64,000 bases of DNA from Plantago major (GCA_026545765.1 JAIFAC010000405.1:1-64000); one strand, 5' to 3'. Shown: positions 36,471-48,699, numbered from the stretch's first letter. Notes: generated from the letters alone by a model not told the origin. Numbers and translations: made by a program.

Positions 36471-36739
36471 AATTGCCTCTTTTTATTTTGGCCAATCCTT
36501 TATGCGACTACATTCTTTTATAGATGAAGGTTCAAGATCCTCATTTTGTTCCACAATGTTGCGCGATATATTATATGAGAATATCGTATCAATGTAAATT
36601 TCACTTCGGTTCCATGTATTCTATTCATGACATAACATATCGAGATCTCTTCATTTCAACAATTTCAGGTACCTTAATCTATTTTGTATTGTCGTCTGAC
36701 TCATGAGGAATCTTATTAGTCTCTTCTGACCTTTTCTTC

Positions 36740-37400
36740 CTCTAAAGGGCCATTATCAGCTCCTTGCCGTTATCGAGGATTTTTATCTTTAGAACCGACT
36801 GCTCTTCCATGCTTCATGTGTGCCTTAGAATCATTTGTAATTTGCCCTTCAGGCACTTCGATTCTAATTGGAGCATTTGCAGCTGGAATATAAGATTTTG
36901 TAACTCTATTTGAATCAGCGAAATGAGTATGGCAGTTGATTTGCTAGAGTTTGTAGGTGAATTATCTTTTGAACTTCATGTTCACTTTGATTTGTTCGGG
37001 GATAAAAAAACAGATAATGATAATTCATTCCACGATATATTAATTCCAACTTCTCCAGTGCTTTGTCCCCCCCCTCATTGTTGGATAGTTTGATTCACCA
37101 AAATGGCAATCGACAAACCTTGTAAATAAATCTCAATAGATAGTTCTATTTGATGATTGAAGGAAATTCATATCAACATATATCTCCATTCTTCTTTGGA
37201 GTCCCATTTTGGTGCGTAGTGGTGGAGCAATAGGCACATAAGCCGCACATCCAAAAATTATAGTTGGTTGATAAACATACACCATTTGCATGGGGGAGAA
37301 CTTATGATAACATGTTGGCCTGATGTGGACAAGTGTTGCAGTATGTAAAATTGCATGTGCCCACGCTGATGCTGAGAGTTTAGATTGCATTAATAATGGC
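36740..37400 (-). pseudogene. Copia integrase C-terminus and linker (element B)
   Basis: At 37390-37133: SASAWAHAILHTATLVHIRP, then YHKFSPMQ and FGCAAYVPIAPP..TKMG, the late integrase region of a Copia polyprotein that binds target DNA. The linker at 37120-36750 is legible in pieces with frame shifts (CHFGESNYP-like; QLPY; SKDKNPR-like). Confidence 0.75.
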
Positions 37401-37440
37401 CTTCAATTAACTTGGGGGGTAATAAAAGTTTCGTGATACA

Positions 37441-38540
37441 ATTTTGTGTACTCCCCATCCGAGAAAATTGTCAGGTTTTGACAACGAATTAATCTCGAAC
37501 CGTAATGATAAAATCTTGGGAAAATTACAGATGCTAACCCTTAAATTTGCCCACTTGTCACTTTGGTACCCACAATTTGAACTATTACATATTTTATAAA
37601 AGGAATTTGAAAATTACATCAAACCAAAAGTCGACCTTTTCAACTATTTTATCTTTTCTTTATAATTCAACAATTATATTAATTTTACTTATTGTAAAAT
37701 AAGCCCATAAAGTTTGTAATTCTTGTAAATGATTACCCAAAAGTTTTACTTATGAACATTTCAAACCCTTCTTCTTCCACCTTCTTCCCCACCACATCCA
37801 ACCACCATCTTCCCACCACACCACCACCTCGACCACGAAAATAGACAAACCCTTCTTATTTTCTCCTCTTCTTCCCTCCCCACTCCTCCATCTACAGCGG
37901 TGAATATGGTTGCAATTGCAATTTTGCGACTCAAAATCATCTAACTCCATTGAATCTCACATTGCTCGTGGCTCAACCCCCCTAAACAGTACCATCAATC
38001 TGCGTAGTAGATGGAGGTACTTACAGGCTAGATTCAGTCCGTTTGGCTTTTCGGCCGTCCCGTTTCTTCGACACCCGAGACGAAAGGCGCATTCAGTGCA
38101 CGTGAGGGATCCATACGATTCTATGACACAACCATTTCAAAATTAATTGTCACTTTTGCAAGTGTGTGTGATGCAACCAACACTCCAATTCATATTCTTT
38201 ACAAGTACAAATTCATAATTTTCCTCCTACGACGAAAAAAAAAAAAACTCATATAATTGATCTGATGAAATATGACATTATTAGTTTATGACCGAATTGA
38301 AATTGAGGGCACCAGTTTTCGCTACATTTAATTTAAGATCGACGTGTTAATAAATGAAGTTGCCTAGCTAAGAAGTTGATAGTAGTACATTAGATTAATT
38401 AACAGCGCATAATACTTTATGTCTGCTCTCCTGCACTACTAGAGTTAGCAAGTACACTATAGATTGGTTAATGACCATTACATTGTCACAAGGAAATAAA
38501 ACAAACAAAAGAAAAACCCACCCTCCTAATAGTACAACAT
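37441..38540. other. Intergenic DNA; possible MULE-type terminus near 37515
   Basis: GGGAAAATTACA at 37517-37528 resembles the MULE terminus at 48147. No partner end was found. 37770-37870 is CCACC/CTTC-rich. An open stretch at 37910-38146 has no recognisable motif. Confidence 0.35.
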
Positions 38541-38750
38541 AGATGACTGAGCTGAGTTGCATAAATGTGATACAAGAATAATTTAAATTATGTTTAAAGA
38601 TGACTGAGCTGAGTTGCATAAATGTGATACAACTTGTATCACATTATGTTTAATGCATATATATACAAGAATAATTTAAATGCATTGAACATAATTTAAA
38701 TTATTCTTGTATGATACAAGAATAATTTAAATTATATATATATATATATA
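38541..38750. repeat. Tandem and inverted repeat cluster (fold-back)
   Basis: GATGACTGAGCTGAGTTGCA followed by TAAATGTGATACAA is present twice (38541 and 38599, period 58). ACAAGAATAATTTAAAT and its reverse complement ATTTAAATTATTCTTGT alternate at 38571-38720, so the segment can fold into hairpins. Confidence 0.75.
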
Positions 38751-39355
38751 GCTCGAGACTTCAGCAAATTAAAGGTTTTTTTTTTTGTATGGAAAAAAGA
38801 ATATTAATGAATAATGCTTGAGTGAGTGAACCTCTAGTAACAAAAACAAGTCTCGAAATAGATTCTAAACGAAGTCGAAAATGACAAATCCGTTGTCAGC
38901 CAAGAGTGAGGGGTTGCAACCACTTGTAGTCTCCATATAAATCTATACTCGAAGGAGTTTTTGTGACCCTGATCGTCTTACGCCTTAATCCACCTGTACA
39001 GAGAAGAACTTAATATTGCTTTAAAATTAATCCCAAAACTTAGCGTATATATCCCCCAATAATTGAGGTATCCCTAATAATTAAATTACATACTTTGGGA
39101 CATTTTAATTATCAATACTTGTTTTATGGTGATATATTTTCTATATTAAGTGTTAATATATATATAGTTCCACCACACTTTTCAAAATTTCGCATAGGAC
39201 CTCACTATTCTAGGCACGACCCCGATAGGTTGAGCGTACTAATCTCGCAACTCATGATATGAGTTTTTGGTCAAGTACATGTAGGTAGGATGCTCAAATG
39301 GACTTAGTGGAGTGGAGTTTGAATTTTGTCCGCCCATGATTACAGAAACAAGAGG
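38751..39355. other. AT-rich intergenic DNA
   Basis: Nothing recognised apart from short AT runs. Confidence 0.45.
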
Positions 39356-39360
39356 TTGGG

Positions 39361-39986
39361 TGTATACATCCCGCATTGGTTAAAAACGGTTGTGATGAAT
39401 GGTATATATGCAAACCACCACTCTTATATATATGGTATGAGGCATTTTGGGAATACCAAAAATAAATTCGTCCGGGCTACTGCCCAAAGCGGATAATATC
39501 ATACCAACGAGATGTGTGTGGGCCTGTCATGATTAATCTCGCTGGTCCAACGGGCCGGGTCTCGACCCATTAGTGGCCGGGTCGTTACAAGTGGTATCAG
39601 AGCGGGATGATCCAGAACTGCAGGAACTAAGTGCTATGCGGGGCAAAGTGCTACTCCGTATGGGCGGTGGGAGCCTCTTGAGCCCGTAGGGGCCACCTCT
39701 AGAATCTTGCACGACTGGATGATCTCGGAACCGATTGTAACCCACGAAGCTCGGCGAGGGCCTTGAGCCCTTAAGGGGGATAGATGTAACATCCCATATC
39801 GTTTAAAAATGATTGTGGTGAATGGTATATATGCAAACCACCACTCTTCTATGGTATGAGGCATTTTGGGAATACCAAAAATAAATTCGTGCGGGCTCCG
39901 GCCCAAAGAGGACAATATCATACCAACAAGACGTGTGTGAGCTAATCATAAGTAACCTCGTCGGTCCATTGGGCCGGGTCATTACA
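39361..39986 (+). mobile_element. TRIM (terminal-repeat retrotransposon in miniature), 626 bp
   Basis: Two direct repeats (39361-39589 and 39785-39986) start TGTA(T)ACATCCC and end TTACA. TGGTATCAGAGC directly follows the first, and a purine-rich AAGGGGGATAGA precedes the second. TTGGG flanks both sides (39356-39360 and 39987-39991), a perfect 5 bp duplication. The internal 195 bp codes for nothing. TRIMs are mobilised by proteins of other LTR elements. It lies about 1.6 kb upstream of the MYB start codon. Confidence 0.93.
39592..39603 (+). other. Primer binding site of the TRIM
   Basis: TGGTATCAGAGC, the initiator-Met-tRNA complement, lies two bases after the left terminal repeat. Confidence 0.9.
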
Positions 39987-39991
39987 TTGGG

Positions 39992-41372
39992 AGTGGATTA
40001 GAATTAGCGTTTTTAGTTCAAAAAAGGAAAATGAGATAATTTGGTGTCTACTTATAGAGCTCGAGAAAATTTAACCATTGGTATAATTTTATATTTATAT
40101 TATTTAAATAATTTAATACAAATTAAACAAAATGAAAAAAGAAATTTTTAAAAAAAGTATAAAAATTGTGGGGCAGTTGATGGCCCACAATATATCCATT
40201 GGCAGGAAGCCCAACACATGATCACTCCCATTGAAAGCTGTTTAAGAGATTCCTAGCTCTCATTTTCTATTTAATTTAGGAAATGGTAAAAAAAAAAATA
40301 CCGTCCCGAGAATATATTCCCGTTTACTTTTGTGGTGGAAAAAATAAAGTATGTATTACTTTTAGATAAAATAATACCAATGGGTCCCTCAAATTGATGT
40401 TTAGAGTTGGAAATAGGATATTTCAGCTAAGTTAATTATAAACTACCAATTAGATGTTATTAACAACTTTATTTCAAAAAATGAATTCGTTGAACTTATA
40501 GGCTATTGTTGAAGAGAGGGTTAACTTGTAATGCTGCAAAGTTTCAAGTCAAGTCGAGAACATTACTCATACCAACAAGGTGCACCTTTCTTTTCGGGAA
40601 TTCATCGATAAGAACTCGTTAAGCATGCTAACTCTGGAGGAAGTTTTCCGGTTTGCGTACGAATGAGGACAAAGAACGTGGAAAATGACATGTGTTGGTA
40701 CGGTGAAATATCATGTCGGTAGAAGAGTTCTTGTAGAAAATATTTGGCTGAATCGATTAGTGGTTAGCTCGTTAGATAACTAATCTAATTCTATATGAGA
40801 GAAAAAGACTAAAGACGATAAATTCTAGCGAAAGGGTTAACTACATGTCTGCGGCCACCACTAATGAAATGAATTAAGCTCCTAGCTAAGTCTTAATTAA
40901 TACTACTTACTACTAATCTATAGGTAGATAATTAAATTAATAGTGTACATTCTCTATTGTGGAAATATAGCGATACTAAATGAGAGAAGTGATAAAGTCA
41001 AAATTTCCATGACAACTTGATTGTACAAACAACTAGGGATTTATAATAATAATACTTCAAAAACAGTTTTTAAAAAACCCAATATTCCACGCTCACAAAT
41101 TATCTTAGTCAAAGTGTCAAACCCCCAAGCCTCCCTTCACTCGTTTCACAAAGATATATCATTATTATATTACTTCCAAATCCCCAACTCTCTTCCTTTT
41201 ACAATTTTATTTTTATCACATGATACTTAAACAAAGTTGAACTTAATAAAAGAATTAGGGTCCCTAATCCGATCGAATTAAGTCCCAATTACGGCTCTTT
41301 TAAACCACAATTAATCCCTTGTTTCACATGCCATCTTTATAATTTCTCTCTACACCATTTTCAAACCTCTCC
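39992..41372. other. Upstream intergenic region of the MYB gene
   Basis: AT-rich with no coding potential. No repeat boundary was recognised. Any distal promoter elements of the MYB gene would lie here, but none can be assigned from sequence alone. Confidence 0.45.
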
Positions 41373-41380
41373 TATAAAAA
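41373..41380 (+). promoter_or_regulatory. Probable TATA box of the MYB gene
   Basis: TATAAAAA about 185 bases before the ATG, followed by a CT- and CA-rich leader typical of a plant 5' UTR. This is an inference from position and motif; no transcript data. Confidence 0.55.
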
Positions 41381-41561
41381 GCCCCACTTCTCTATCCCCT
41401 TCCATTAATCTATCTAACCCCACCCTCTCTTAGCTTCCATCTATACATCTATCTATACAACAAAAATCAATAGATCCCACATCTTTTCATTGTATTGTCA
41501 CTTCTCCTATATATCCATATCATTTTTCTTCTTTCTTATTTTAGTCACTAAATAGTTAAGT

Positions 41562-42947
41562 GTGATGGATCATCAAGATGAGCACTTAGTATCAAGAAAC
41601 TACAAAAACGAAGATGTTAGTGAAGAGGAAATGAGTGATTTGAGAAGAGGTCCATGGACCGTTGAAGAAGATTTCACCCTCATGAACTACATAGCTCACA
41701 ACGGCGAAGGCCGATGGAACTCACTTGCTCGATGTGCCGGTGAGTCACTCCTTTCCTCTTCAAAGCTTGTTTAATTTGTTTATAAGCTGAGTTTGTGATC
41801 AATTTGAGTTCTTGATTCCATCCATTCTTCATTGTCCGTACAAAAAAGGAAAAAAGCTAAACGTGCAAAAAGCTTGAGGAACTTACGTATGGAACTTTAC
41901 CAATTAAAGCGATTTTTTTGTGCTAGATTTGCTCTTATATTATTCCCTCATGAAAACGCAACTTTTGTTTTTTTCGCAATGAATTCATCTTCTCAGTTTT
42001 ACTGTCAAACTGTTTTTTTCTCTCCTTAATTATCTTGAAATCTAGGGACTAATGATATATGATGTAAATTGAATTGTTTAGGTTTAAAGAGAACTGGAAA
42101 GAGCTGCAGATTGAGATGGTTGAACTATTTACGCCCTGATGTTCGTCGCGGAAATATTACCCTCGAAGAACAGCTTTTGATTCTCGAGCTACATTCCCGT
42201 TGGGGAAACCGGTATGCCATCGATCGAACATATACTCTATATATATTATCAAACTCGCGACGCTTTTAATTAATAATTAAACCAAAATTCATTCAAATAA
42301 ATAGGTGGTCGAAAATCGCCCAACATTTACCAGGAAGGACAGATAACGAGATCAAGAACTACTGGAGAACCAGAGTGCAAAAGCATGCCAAGCAGCTCAA
42401 GTGTGACGTGAACAGCAAGCAATTCAAGGACACCATGCGCTACCTCTGGATGCCCAGATTAGTAGAAAGAATCCAGGCCGCAGCCGTCTCCGGTGGGCCC
42501 ACCTCCTCCTCTGCAGTTCCATCGTCCTCTTCAGCGCCATACGAGCAGCTCAACACCCAAAATCTTGAAATGGGCTCGGCCCAATATATGCAACTGCCGC
42601 AACCGAACATGGTTGGTCAAGCCCAAGTCCAGAGTTACACACCCGATAATTCGAGCGCCGCTGCGTCATCGGAGTCTTTCGGCACACAAGGGTCGGACCT
42701 GACGGAGGGTAACTACAACAACTATGGTGCAGTGAATTACTACCCTCCGGTAAATAATAACCAAGGGGTTGGTAATTATGGGGAGCAATGTTTAACAAGT
42801 CCAAGTGGTTATTTTAACCAAGGTATGGATTTTATTGATCATCAAAGTAGTACACAATGGATGGACGGTGGAGATGTGTCGGACAGCTTGTGGAATGTTG
42901 ATGACATGTGGTTCTTACAGCACCAGTTCAACAATACTAATGTTTAA
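41562..42947 (+). CDS. R2R3-MYB transcription factor, subgroup 20-like (MYB62/MYB108 type), 3 exons
   Basis: Nuclear DNA-binding regulator. Exons 41562-41739, 42082-42211 and 42305-42947 join in frame (951 bp, 316 residues). Both introns are GT-AG and sit at the two standard R2R3-MYB positions. R2 starts at GPW (residue 29) with W31, W51 and W71. R3 runs from about residue 82 to 130 with I84, W103 and W122. After the repeats come [12 protein letters not shown] and [10 protein letters not shown], the conserved tail of subgroup 20, whose Arabidopsis members act in stress, phosphate/gibberellin, senescence or anther processes; which applies here is unknown. The C-terminus is Ser/Asn/Gln-rich and ends in an acidic WNVDDMW segment, a plausible activation region. 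The ATG is preceded by a CT-rich leader and no in-frame alternative is better. Fully intact, unlike everything around it. Confidence 0.95.
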
Positions 42948-43915
42948 AACATGTTTCAATAATAATTTATATATGAAACAAAATCAAGAAGGAGAAGAAG
43001 AAGATGATGAAGAAACCTAGAATAGGTTTGTTGTTGTTGATGATATGGTAGAGAGGGACAGGGTTTTTCTTTTAATTTTTAATTTCATGTTTGTATTCTT
43101 TGCTTTTTATTATATCTAGCTTTTTAGCTTGTGGGATAAATGGGCTGGGGAAATTGTAACATCAAAAAGGTTTTTGATTTCATTATTTCGAATTGTCAAA
43201 AACTTCTTTTGGATATTTTTATTGTGTAAATTTAATTTAGTGATCAATTGTATATGTAACTAAATACCATATGTGAAATACGCATTTTTTTTTTTAAGTG
43301 GGTTGAGTGAAAAATAAATTTTCATGACTCAAATAATTACATAGTAGCCTACACTAGGGTCACATCATATGGCGAACATTCTTTGCGAAATTATTCTTAT
43401 AAAAACTTGATTTAAGTAAAAGTTGGAATTAAATCGATCCCATCACTTAGCAACTAGGTGACTTTCCATCCATAACCAGGACAAAAAAGTAGGTGATCGA
43501 ATCGAACACACACGAAAGCAAGAATGTTCTATTGGAGAACCATATCATAATTATAGGATTAAAAATGGAGTGTGTAATAGCTCGATGTGCATATGAATAT
43601 AGTAGTATCTAATATCGCATCAAACTCTACTAATCCTGGAAAATAAAGGACGCAACATGATTTTAATGTTTTTAATATGTATGTTCCTTCCAATTCCGAA
43701 CTATGTTTTGCTTAGAATCACTAGAACCCATTTGGATAACAAATGAATTGTATTAATCATCAAATAACAGTGGATAATAATGAATAATTAAATCGAACAA
43801 AAACGAGTGTCGAGTACTTAATTAATATTGACAGATTGAAATGGTCCGATCCGAATAAGAGATGAATAGTATTAGTCCTAAATCCTAATTTCTTTTATCA
43901 TCTCTTAATCAATAG
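42948..43915. other. MYB 3' UTR and intergenic DNA
   Basis: A GA-rich segment follows the stop codon, then T-rich sequence to about 43250 that probably holds the poly(A) site. Beyond this nothing was recognised. Confidence 0.45.
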
Positions 43916-43916
43916 A

Positions 43917-44000
43917 TGATGGAGATTCACAAGGTGGTCAAGCAGTAAGGAGATTGGAGGTGCTGAGATCGAATCTCCATGACATGATTTTTTCTGAAAT
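43917..44000 (+). repeat. Possible SINE head (tRNA-like promoter boxes)
   Basis: TGGTCAAGCAGTAAGG (43935) resembles an RNA polymerase III A box and GATCGAATCTCC (43968) a B box, at roughly SINE spacing. No 3' tail or target duplication was found, and no tRNA cloverleaf can be drawn. Confidence 0.3.
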
Positions 44001-45369
44001 GGAGTGTTAGTTCTTCAAATGAAGTGTTATGTTTTTTTGAATGATTCAGTTAATTGATTTGTCATTAATTATATATATAAACTCTATGTGATATTGAATT
44101 CTTAAAAAAATATATCTAGAGAAGAGGCTAAAATGTCTTGTACAACATGATAAGATCACAAAGCTAGGTACAAGCAATTAGCAAGACGCATGTGCTTGAG
44201 TCATTAGGCTTACGTCCATGGATAAGATACCCATATAATTAAGTAGAGTTAATTAATCTTGATACCACATACAAAAACCACCCAATGGACATCAATAAGT
44301 GTGGATACATGTACTGGTAATTATATAACTATGTGTGAATTAAGTAATTAAACTATAGTATATGTTGTAGTAGTACACTAAGTTTAATTCTTGATCATGA
44401 TTGATTCCACTAACTTTGCATAAATGTCTTTGTTGCTTGTGTTAAATTAATCCCTTTATTGAGTTGTGGAGTTCTCAAAACATGGTGATTGGGGCTTGCA
44501 CCAGATTAAAGCCCCATTTCTAGATTGAGAAATAAAAAGAGAAAACAAGAAGAAAAGTTAATGGGGCAATGATTAATAATTAGGGATCCTCTTCGATTAC
44601 TATTTATTTTGCTTGGGAAACTTTTGTCTTTTTATTAATAGTACAAGTATACTATAGTGTAATCTTACTTAATATGTTATTCCAATGCCACGTGACTGGC
44701 TTACAAGGTTACACGTACACTTAAGCTTAATCACCTCTCCATTATCTCACTTCATTATTATACATTTCTTTTGCTCCATTTTATAAATTTCACCGATTTT
44801 GTTGCATTGGTTAAAAGAATTTAATAAAAAAAATAATGAAACAAGGGTTACGAGGATTATATGGAATGATCTATAACATACTCTACAACGCTTGGAAAAT
44901 ATTTCGAGCAAGCTTCTTGATAGTGTCTAGGTGTTGAGAAACAAAAACATACTATTGATAGAGTGCAGGAGTATTAATTAAACAAGCTAATGCCTAGGTA
45001 TTACTCAATGTAAGTATATATGCAACAGTTCTTAATTACCACTCAAAGGAATTATCTATATATATTCCGAGGGAATATTCTTTAATGAGTTACTTTCTAT
45101 TCACTATGCTTATTAATTTCGAATTTTTTTTATATTTTGTAAATATATGCATTAGGCTTAATAGTCATTGTCAAGAGTCAAAATAGGATAATACTAGTTG
45201 TATCATGCATGCATTCCATATGTTGTTCCAATTTGGCCTGTCACGGGACCAATCTACTCAACCGAGACCAAATCGAATAGCAAACGATGGGATGAATCTG
45301 GCCGATTCCGATTTATAAAACAATAAATTATCACCCACGTTTGGGAATGTACTTATTCGAGTTTTGAGT
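44001..45369. other. AT-rich intergenic DNA
   Basis: No coding potential. A G-box-like CCACGTGA lies at 44689-44696, but no gene is near enough on either side to assign it. Confidence 0.4.
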
Positions 45370-45379
45370 GAGCATGTAT

Positions 45380-45954
45380 AGGGCCGGCTCAAAATTTTAG
45401 GGGCCCTGTGTAAATTTAATGTCTTTAAAGACCATCAACTCCCCGTCACAAAACAAATGTCATGCTATGGGCACAGACGGAGGTTAAAGAGAAATGAAAG
45501 AAAAAAAAAAGTAATAAAATTTAATTTGGGGCCTATTTTACTGACAATAGATTTATGTTAATGCTGTGATTTGAATCTTTAATTAGGTTAGTTAGAAAAA
45601 CTAAGTAATGACATTTTATATAAATAAAAGTAAGTTTGAAAATAAGATGTTGTGAAACACATTCACGTTAACTTTGTAACGGGACAAATATAAATGGAAT
45701 GCTATATATTTGTTTTGGTACATATGGAGTTTATCTTATAACGTGAAATTAAGTTTAAAATTAAGTGATGAAATCAAAACTTAAATTGGATTTGTTATAT
45801 TAATTTTATGATTAGAGTATTCAATTAGATTAATTAAACAATCTATGTAATGACATTTTATGTAGTTAATAGTTGCTTGTATATAAAGGGTGGCCCCTAA
45901 ATATGTTGGGGTCATATGCACAGGGCCTCCTTGCATAAGTTCAGATTCGGCCCT
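45380..45954. mobile_element. Non-autonomous TIR element (hAT-like MITE), 575 bp
   Basis: Ends are AGGGCCGGCTCAAAA and, reverse-complemented, AGGGCCGAATCTGAA. Flanks are GAGCATGTAT (45370-45379) and GAGCGTGTAT (45955-45964), differing at one base. The AGGGCC terminus with a duplication of 8 bp or more suits hAT. The flanks match over 10 bases, so the exact duplication length (8 to 10) is unclear. No coding frame; inside, a TAATGACATTTTAT phrase occurs twice. Confidence 0.72.
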
Positions 45955-45964
45955 GAGCGTGTAT

Positions 45965-46926
45965 CATTTTTTATATTCATTGTAAATTGAATTGATAACT
46001 TCTAGCGTAGAATTAACTTATTTTGCGTGAGACGGATGAGCTACCTTTAAGATGTTTAAAATGTCAAGAATACAGTACCAACTTGCTTCAGATTAAATGT
46101 GTAAACAGTTGAGTAATAATTCAGTGAGAGAAAAAGAACAAATTTAGTTAGCTAGCTAGGTAGATAATAAGATAACGATGTCCGGTTCCACAACCTGAGA
46201 AATGAATGGGGGAAGAGTTGACGAAATATAATTTCATTTTCAGAAAAGATATGATAGAGATGAGATGCATACTACAAATTTCATTTTCAGTATATGATTC
46301 GATTGAAAAATCAAAAGCCGGAAACGGAAGGAACAAAAACTTGCAATTAATCGTTGGGACCATTAACAAATGGAAGACCAACAACAACACCAACAAGAAT
46401 TGCATCATTAAAATGGACGGTAAAGCGTAGAAACTCATCATACCAACGAAGAAAATAATTCGGAACTTCGTTCAAGCACCGGCTGGATACTCGTAGGCTC
46501 GAAGTATTTGAAATGGACTAGACAAGAAGTAAAGAAAATGTATCTAAATCGAACAATACAACTACATGTACCTTTTTGAAAGTGTCACAAATTAAAGTAT
46601 ATTTTTTTATTTTTCGGAGAATAACCATGTCCTTGACCATGTTAACCGTGATGGTAAGCTTTGTGTTTGAGACCGTGGACAGAATGGCTTCCATATACTT
46701 TTTCCATCCCGATTTCGATTAAAATACAAATTTTAAGAGAAAATTGAATAAAATATTCCAGATGAAAAAAAATTATGAGATAGATTAAATTAAGTATGCG
46801 GGGGTGTGAATAAAGTGTCAATGAAAATATCAGTTTATGACATACTAAAATATAATATGGGAAGCTGAGTCCTTGACCATGTTAAGTTTTTATCACCAGA
46901 CTTAATAAACTGCTACGTAGTAAGTA
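45965..46926. other. Intergenic DNA
   Basis: Two overlapping open stretches at 46148-46441, one per strand, are AT-rich and show no motif. TCCTTGACCATGTTAA occurs at 46630 and again at 46870. Confidence 0.4.
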
Positions 46927-47142
46927 CTCTCCGTTTCAAAGAAATCTTTCCATTTTACTATTCTGCGGTCAACTGTTTTCGACTTTGACTGCAAATTACT
47001 CTTGAACTATAATAGTAAATAATTTAATAAAATCATATAATGAAAATTTAATTAAATTATTTACTATTATAGTTAAATGATCATGATCAATCGAAACGGC
47101 AGTAAACGTCAAAATAGAAAGATTTCTTTGGAACAGATGGAG
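46927..47142. mobile_element. Stowaway MITE, 216 bp
   Basis: Ends are CTCTCCGTTTCAAAGAAATC and, reverse-complemented, CTCCATCTGTTCCAAAGAAA. Each is flanked by TA (46925-46926 and 47143-47144). The interior is a near-perfect hairpin around TAAATAATTTAAT and its complement. It is non-coding and was moved by Tc1/mariner-type transposases. Confidence 0.87.
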
Positions 47143-47189
47143 TAGTATTTATGTTTTAGGAAAAATTAATATTGAACTAAATATTCAAG

Positions 47190-47460
47190 CTCTAGCTAAG
47201 CGGGGTAGTACGCCTAGTGTAGTCGATAGTACCCCTACTCGTAATTTTGATGGTCCAAGTAGTATATGTAGTTCAAACCAAATCCGGCCCGATCTTCATG
47301 TTTGGGATAGATGCCCGGATTAGTTAGCACCTCTTATCTCAGTTGATCTTGCCAATCCTAGGCAACGCCTCGTCTCACAGGCTACATGCTTTGACGCGAA
47401 CTTTTATATTGTACATTTGATGTAATATATTTCTCTTGTCTTGCTAAAAAAAAAAAAAAC
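47190..47460 (+). repeat. Possible retroposon (SINE/LINE tail) ending in poly(A)
   Basis: The segment ends in about 14 A at 47446-47459. Near its start TAGCTAAGCGGGG resembles an A box and GTTCAAACCAAATCC a B box about 75 bases later. No flanking duplication was found. Confidence 0.3.
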
Positions 47461-47805
47461 AAATGAGATTGTGATGGATAGAAATGATCTAAGATGTAAT
47501 TTTCATTTTAATTGATACGGCCCTTCCGTGCGTCGAGCTCGACCTTTGAACCGGCGTCATGAGCGCTATCTGAGATCTGAGATGATATGATGACCCACTA
47601 TAAATACATGTAAATGCATGCCATTTTCAACGTACTTTCTCCTTACACGTCACTATAAATACATGTAAATGCCACAGCCGGGGAACCAAGGCGTTGGGAA
47701 TGAAGTAGTCTTTCTACAACAATTCCACACAACATCCAGTTACATAATATAAATAAAGACAACAATTTAATAAGATAACACAACAGATTCAATGGCGACT
47801 AACAT

Positions 47806-47945
47806 ATCACCCAAGTCCAGTGGCTAACATACCACTCACATTGTCCTAAAATTTACAAACACAATGGTGACTAACATATCACCCAAGTTCAGTGGCTAAC
47901 ATACCACTCACATATAGTGGCTAACATACCACTCACATTAAAACA
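47806..47945. repeat. Tandem repeat with GTGGCTAACATACCACTCAC
   Basis: ACTAACATATCACCCAAG followed by TCCAGTGGCTAACATACCAC is present twice (47799 and 47869, period about 70), and GTGGCTAACATACCACTCAC a third time at 47914. Confidence 0.8.
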
Positions 47946-48699
47946 ACGATTAAAACAACAAATAAAGCAATGTCAAATTTAAACTTACCATGACTCATCA
48001 AAGTACTACGCATACGGCGGTCAGAGATCTTCGACCACTTCTGGCATGGGATCTCCCTCTTCTTCTTGATTCGTCACTTAGTTTTTACGAAGCATCGTGA
48101 GCCGTAACATGTTATCAATGTATAAGATACAAGAAACGAATATTAAGGGAAAATTACATACACCCCCCCCTAGATGGCCTCTTCACATCTGACTACCACT
48201 CAGATCAACAATTACATATAGGTCCATTAATCCGGTTTTGCGTTGACCAACTTAATTCGTCCTTCAGCTTATTAGCAAACCAAACGTGGCCTTAGTAATT
48301 TTATTACACTTTACTAGGGTTAATTCCCTTTCCAAAAAACACACTCCACCTTGAAACCTTAGTCTTCTTCCTCACCAACCTCTTCCGCCATTAACGACTA
48401 AACCTCCACTGTGAAAGTGAAATTAGCACAAATACCGGTCAATATTCGACGTTTTACACTGCAATTCTTCATTGTTGTTCTACGTGGTAAAGAATCGACG
48501 AAGACATTAAGGTAATGGATTATTTTGAATTCAAATTTTTTTTTTTTTTGAATTTTACATGTTGATCATGTTCATAAACCTCTGGGATGCGTAATTGTTG
48601 TTCGATTTCACTGGAAATCGTCTTAGTTCAAAGCTAGGGTTTTTATTTTTTTCGAAATTGTATTCATAGTTTGCTTTGTTTTGTGGTTTATTTGTGTTG

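Larger units (their letters stand above)
34042..37440 (-). mobile_element. Ty1/Copia element B, internal remnant (5' half missing)
   Basis: On the minus strand, from 37440 downward: integrase C-terminal part, a linker, reverse transcriptase, RNase H, then about 200 bp of 3' UTR ending at the LTR. The LTR, gag, protease and integrase core that should lie above 37440 are absent. The 3' UTR contains a C-run on the plus strand (34194-34213, interrupted by one A), which is a G-run in the element sense. Residue patterns differ from elements A and C, so it is a different Copia family. Confidence 0.83.

Noticed and set aside
43917..44000. A tRNA gene
   Set aside because: A- and B-box-like words exist but the sequence does not pair into a cloverleaf, so it is listed only as a weak SINE-like repeat.
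46148..46441. Small gene with overlapping open frames on both strands
   Set aside because: Both strands are open over the same AT-rich stretch, with no motif, splice signal or promoter.
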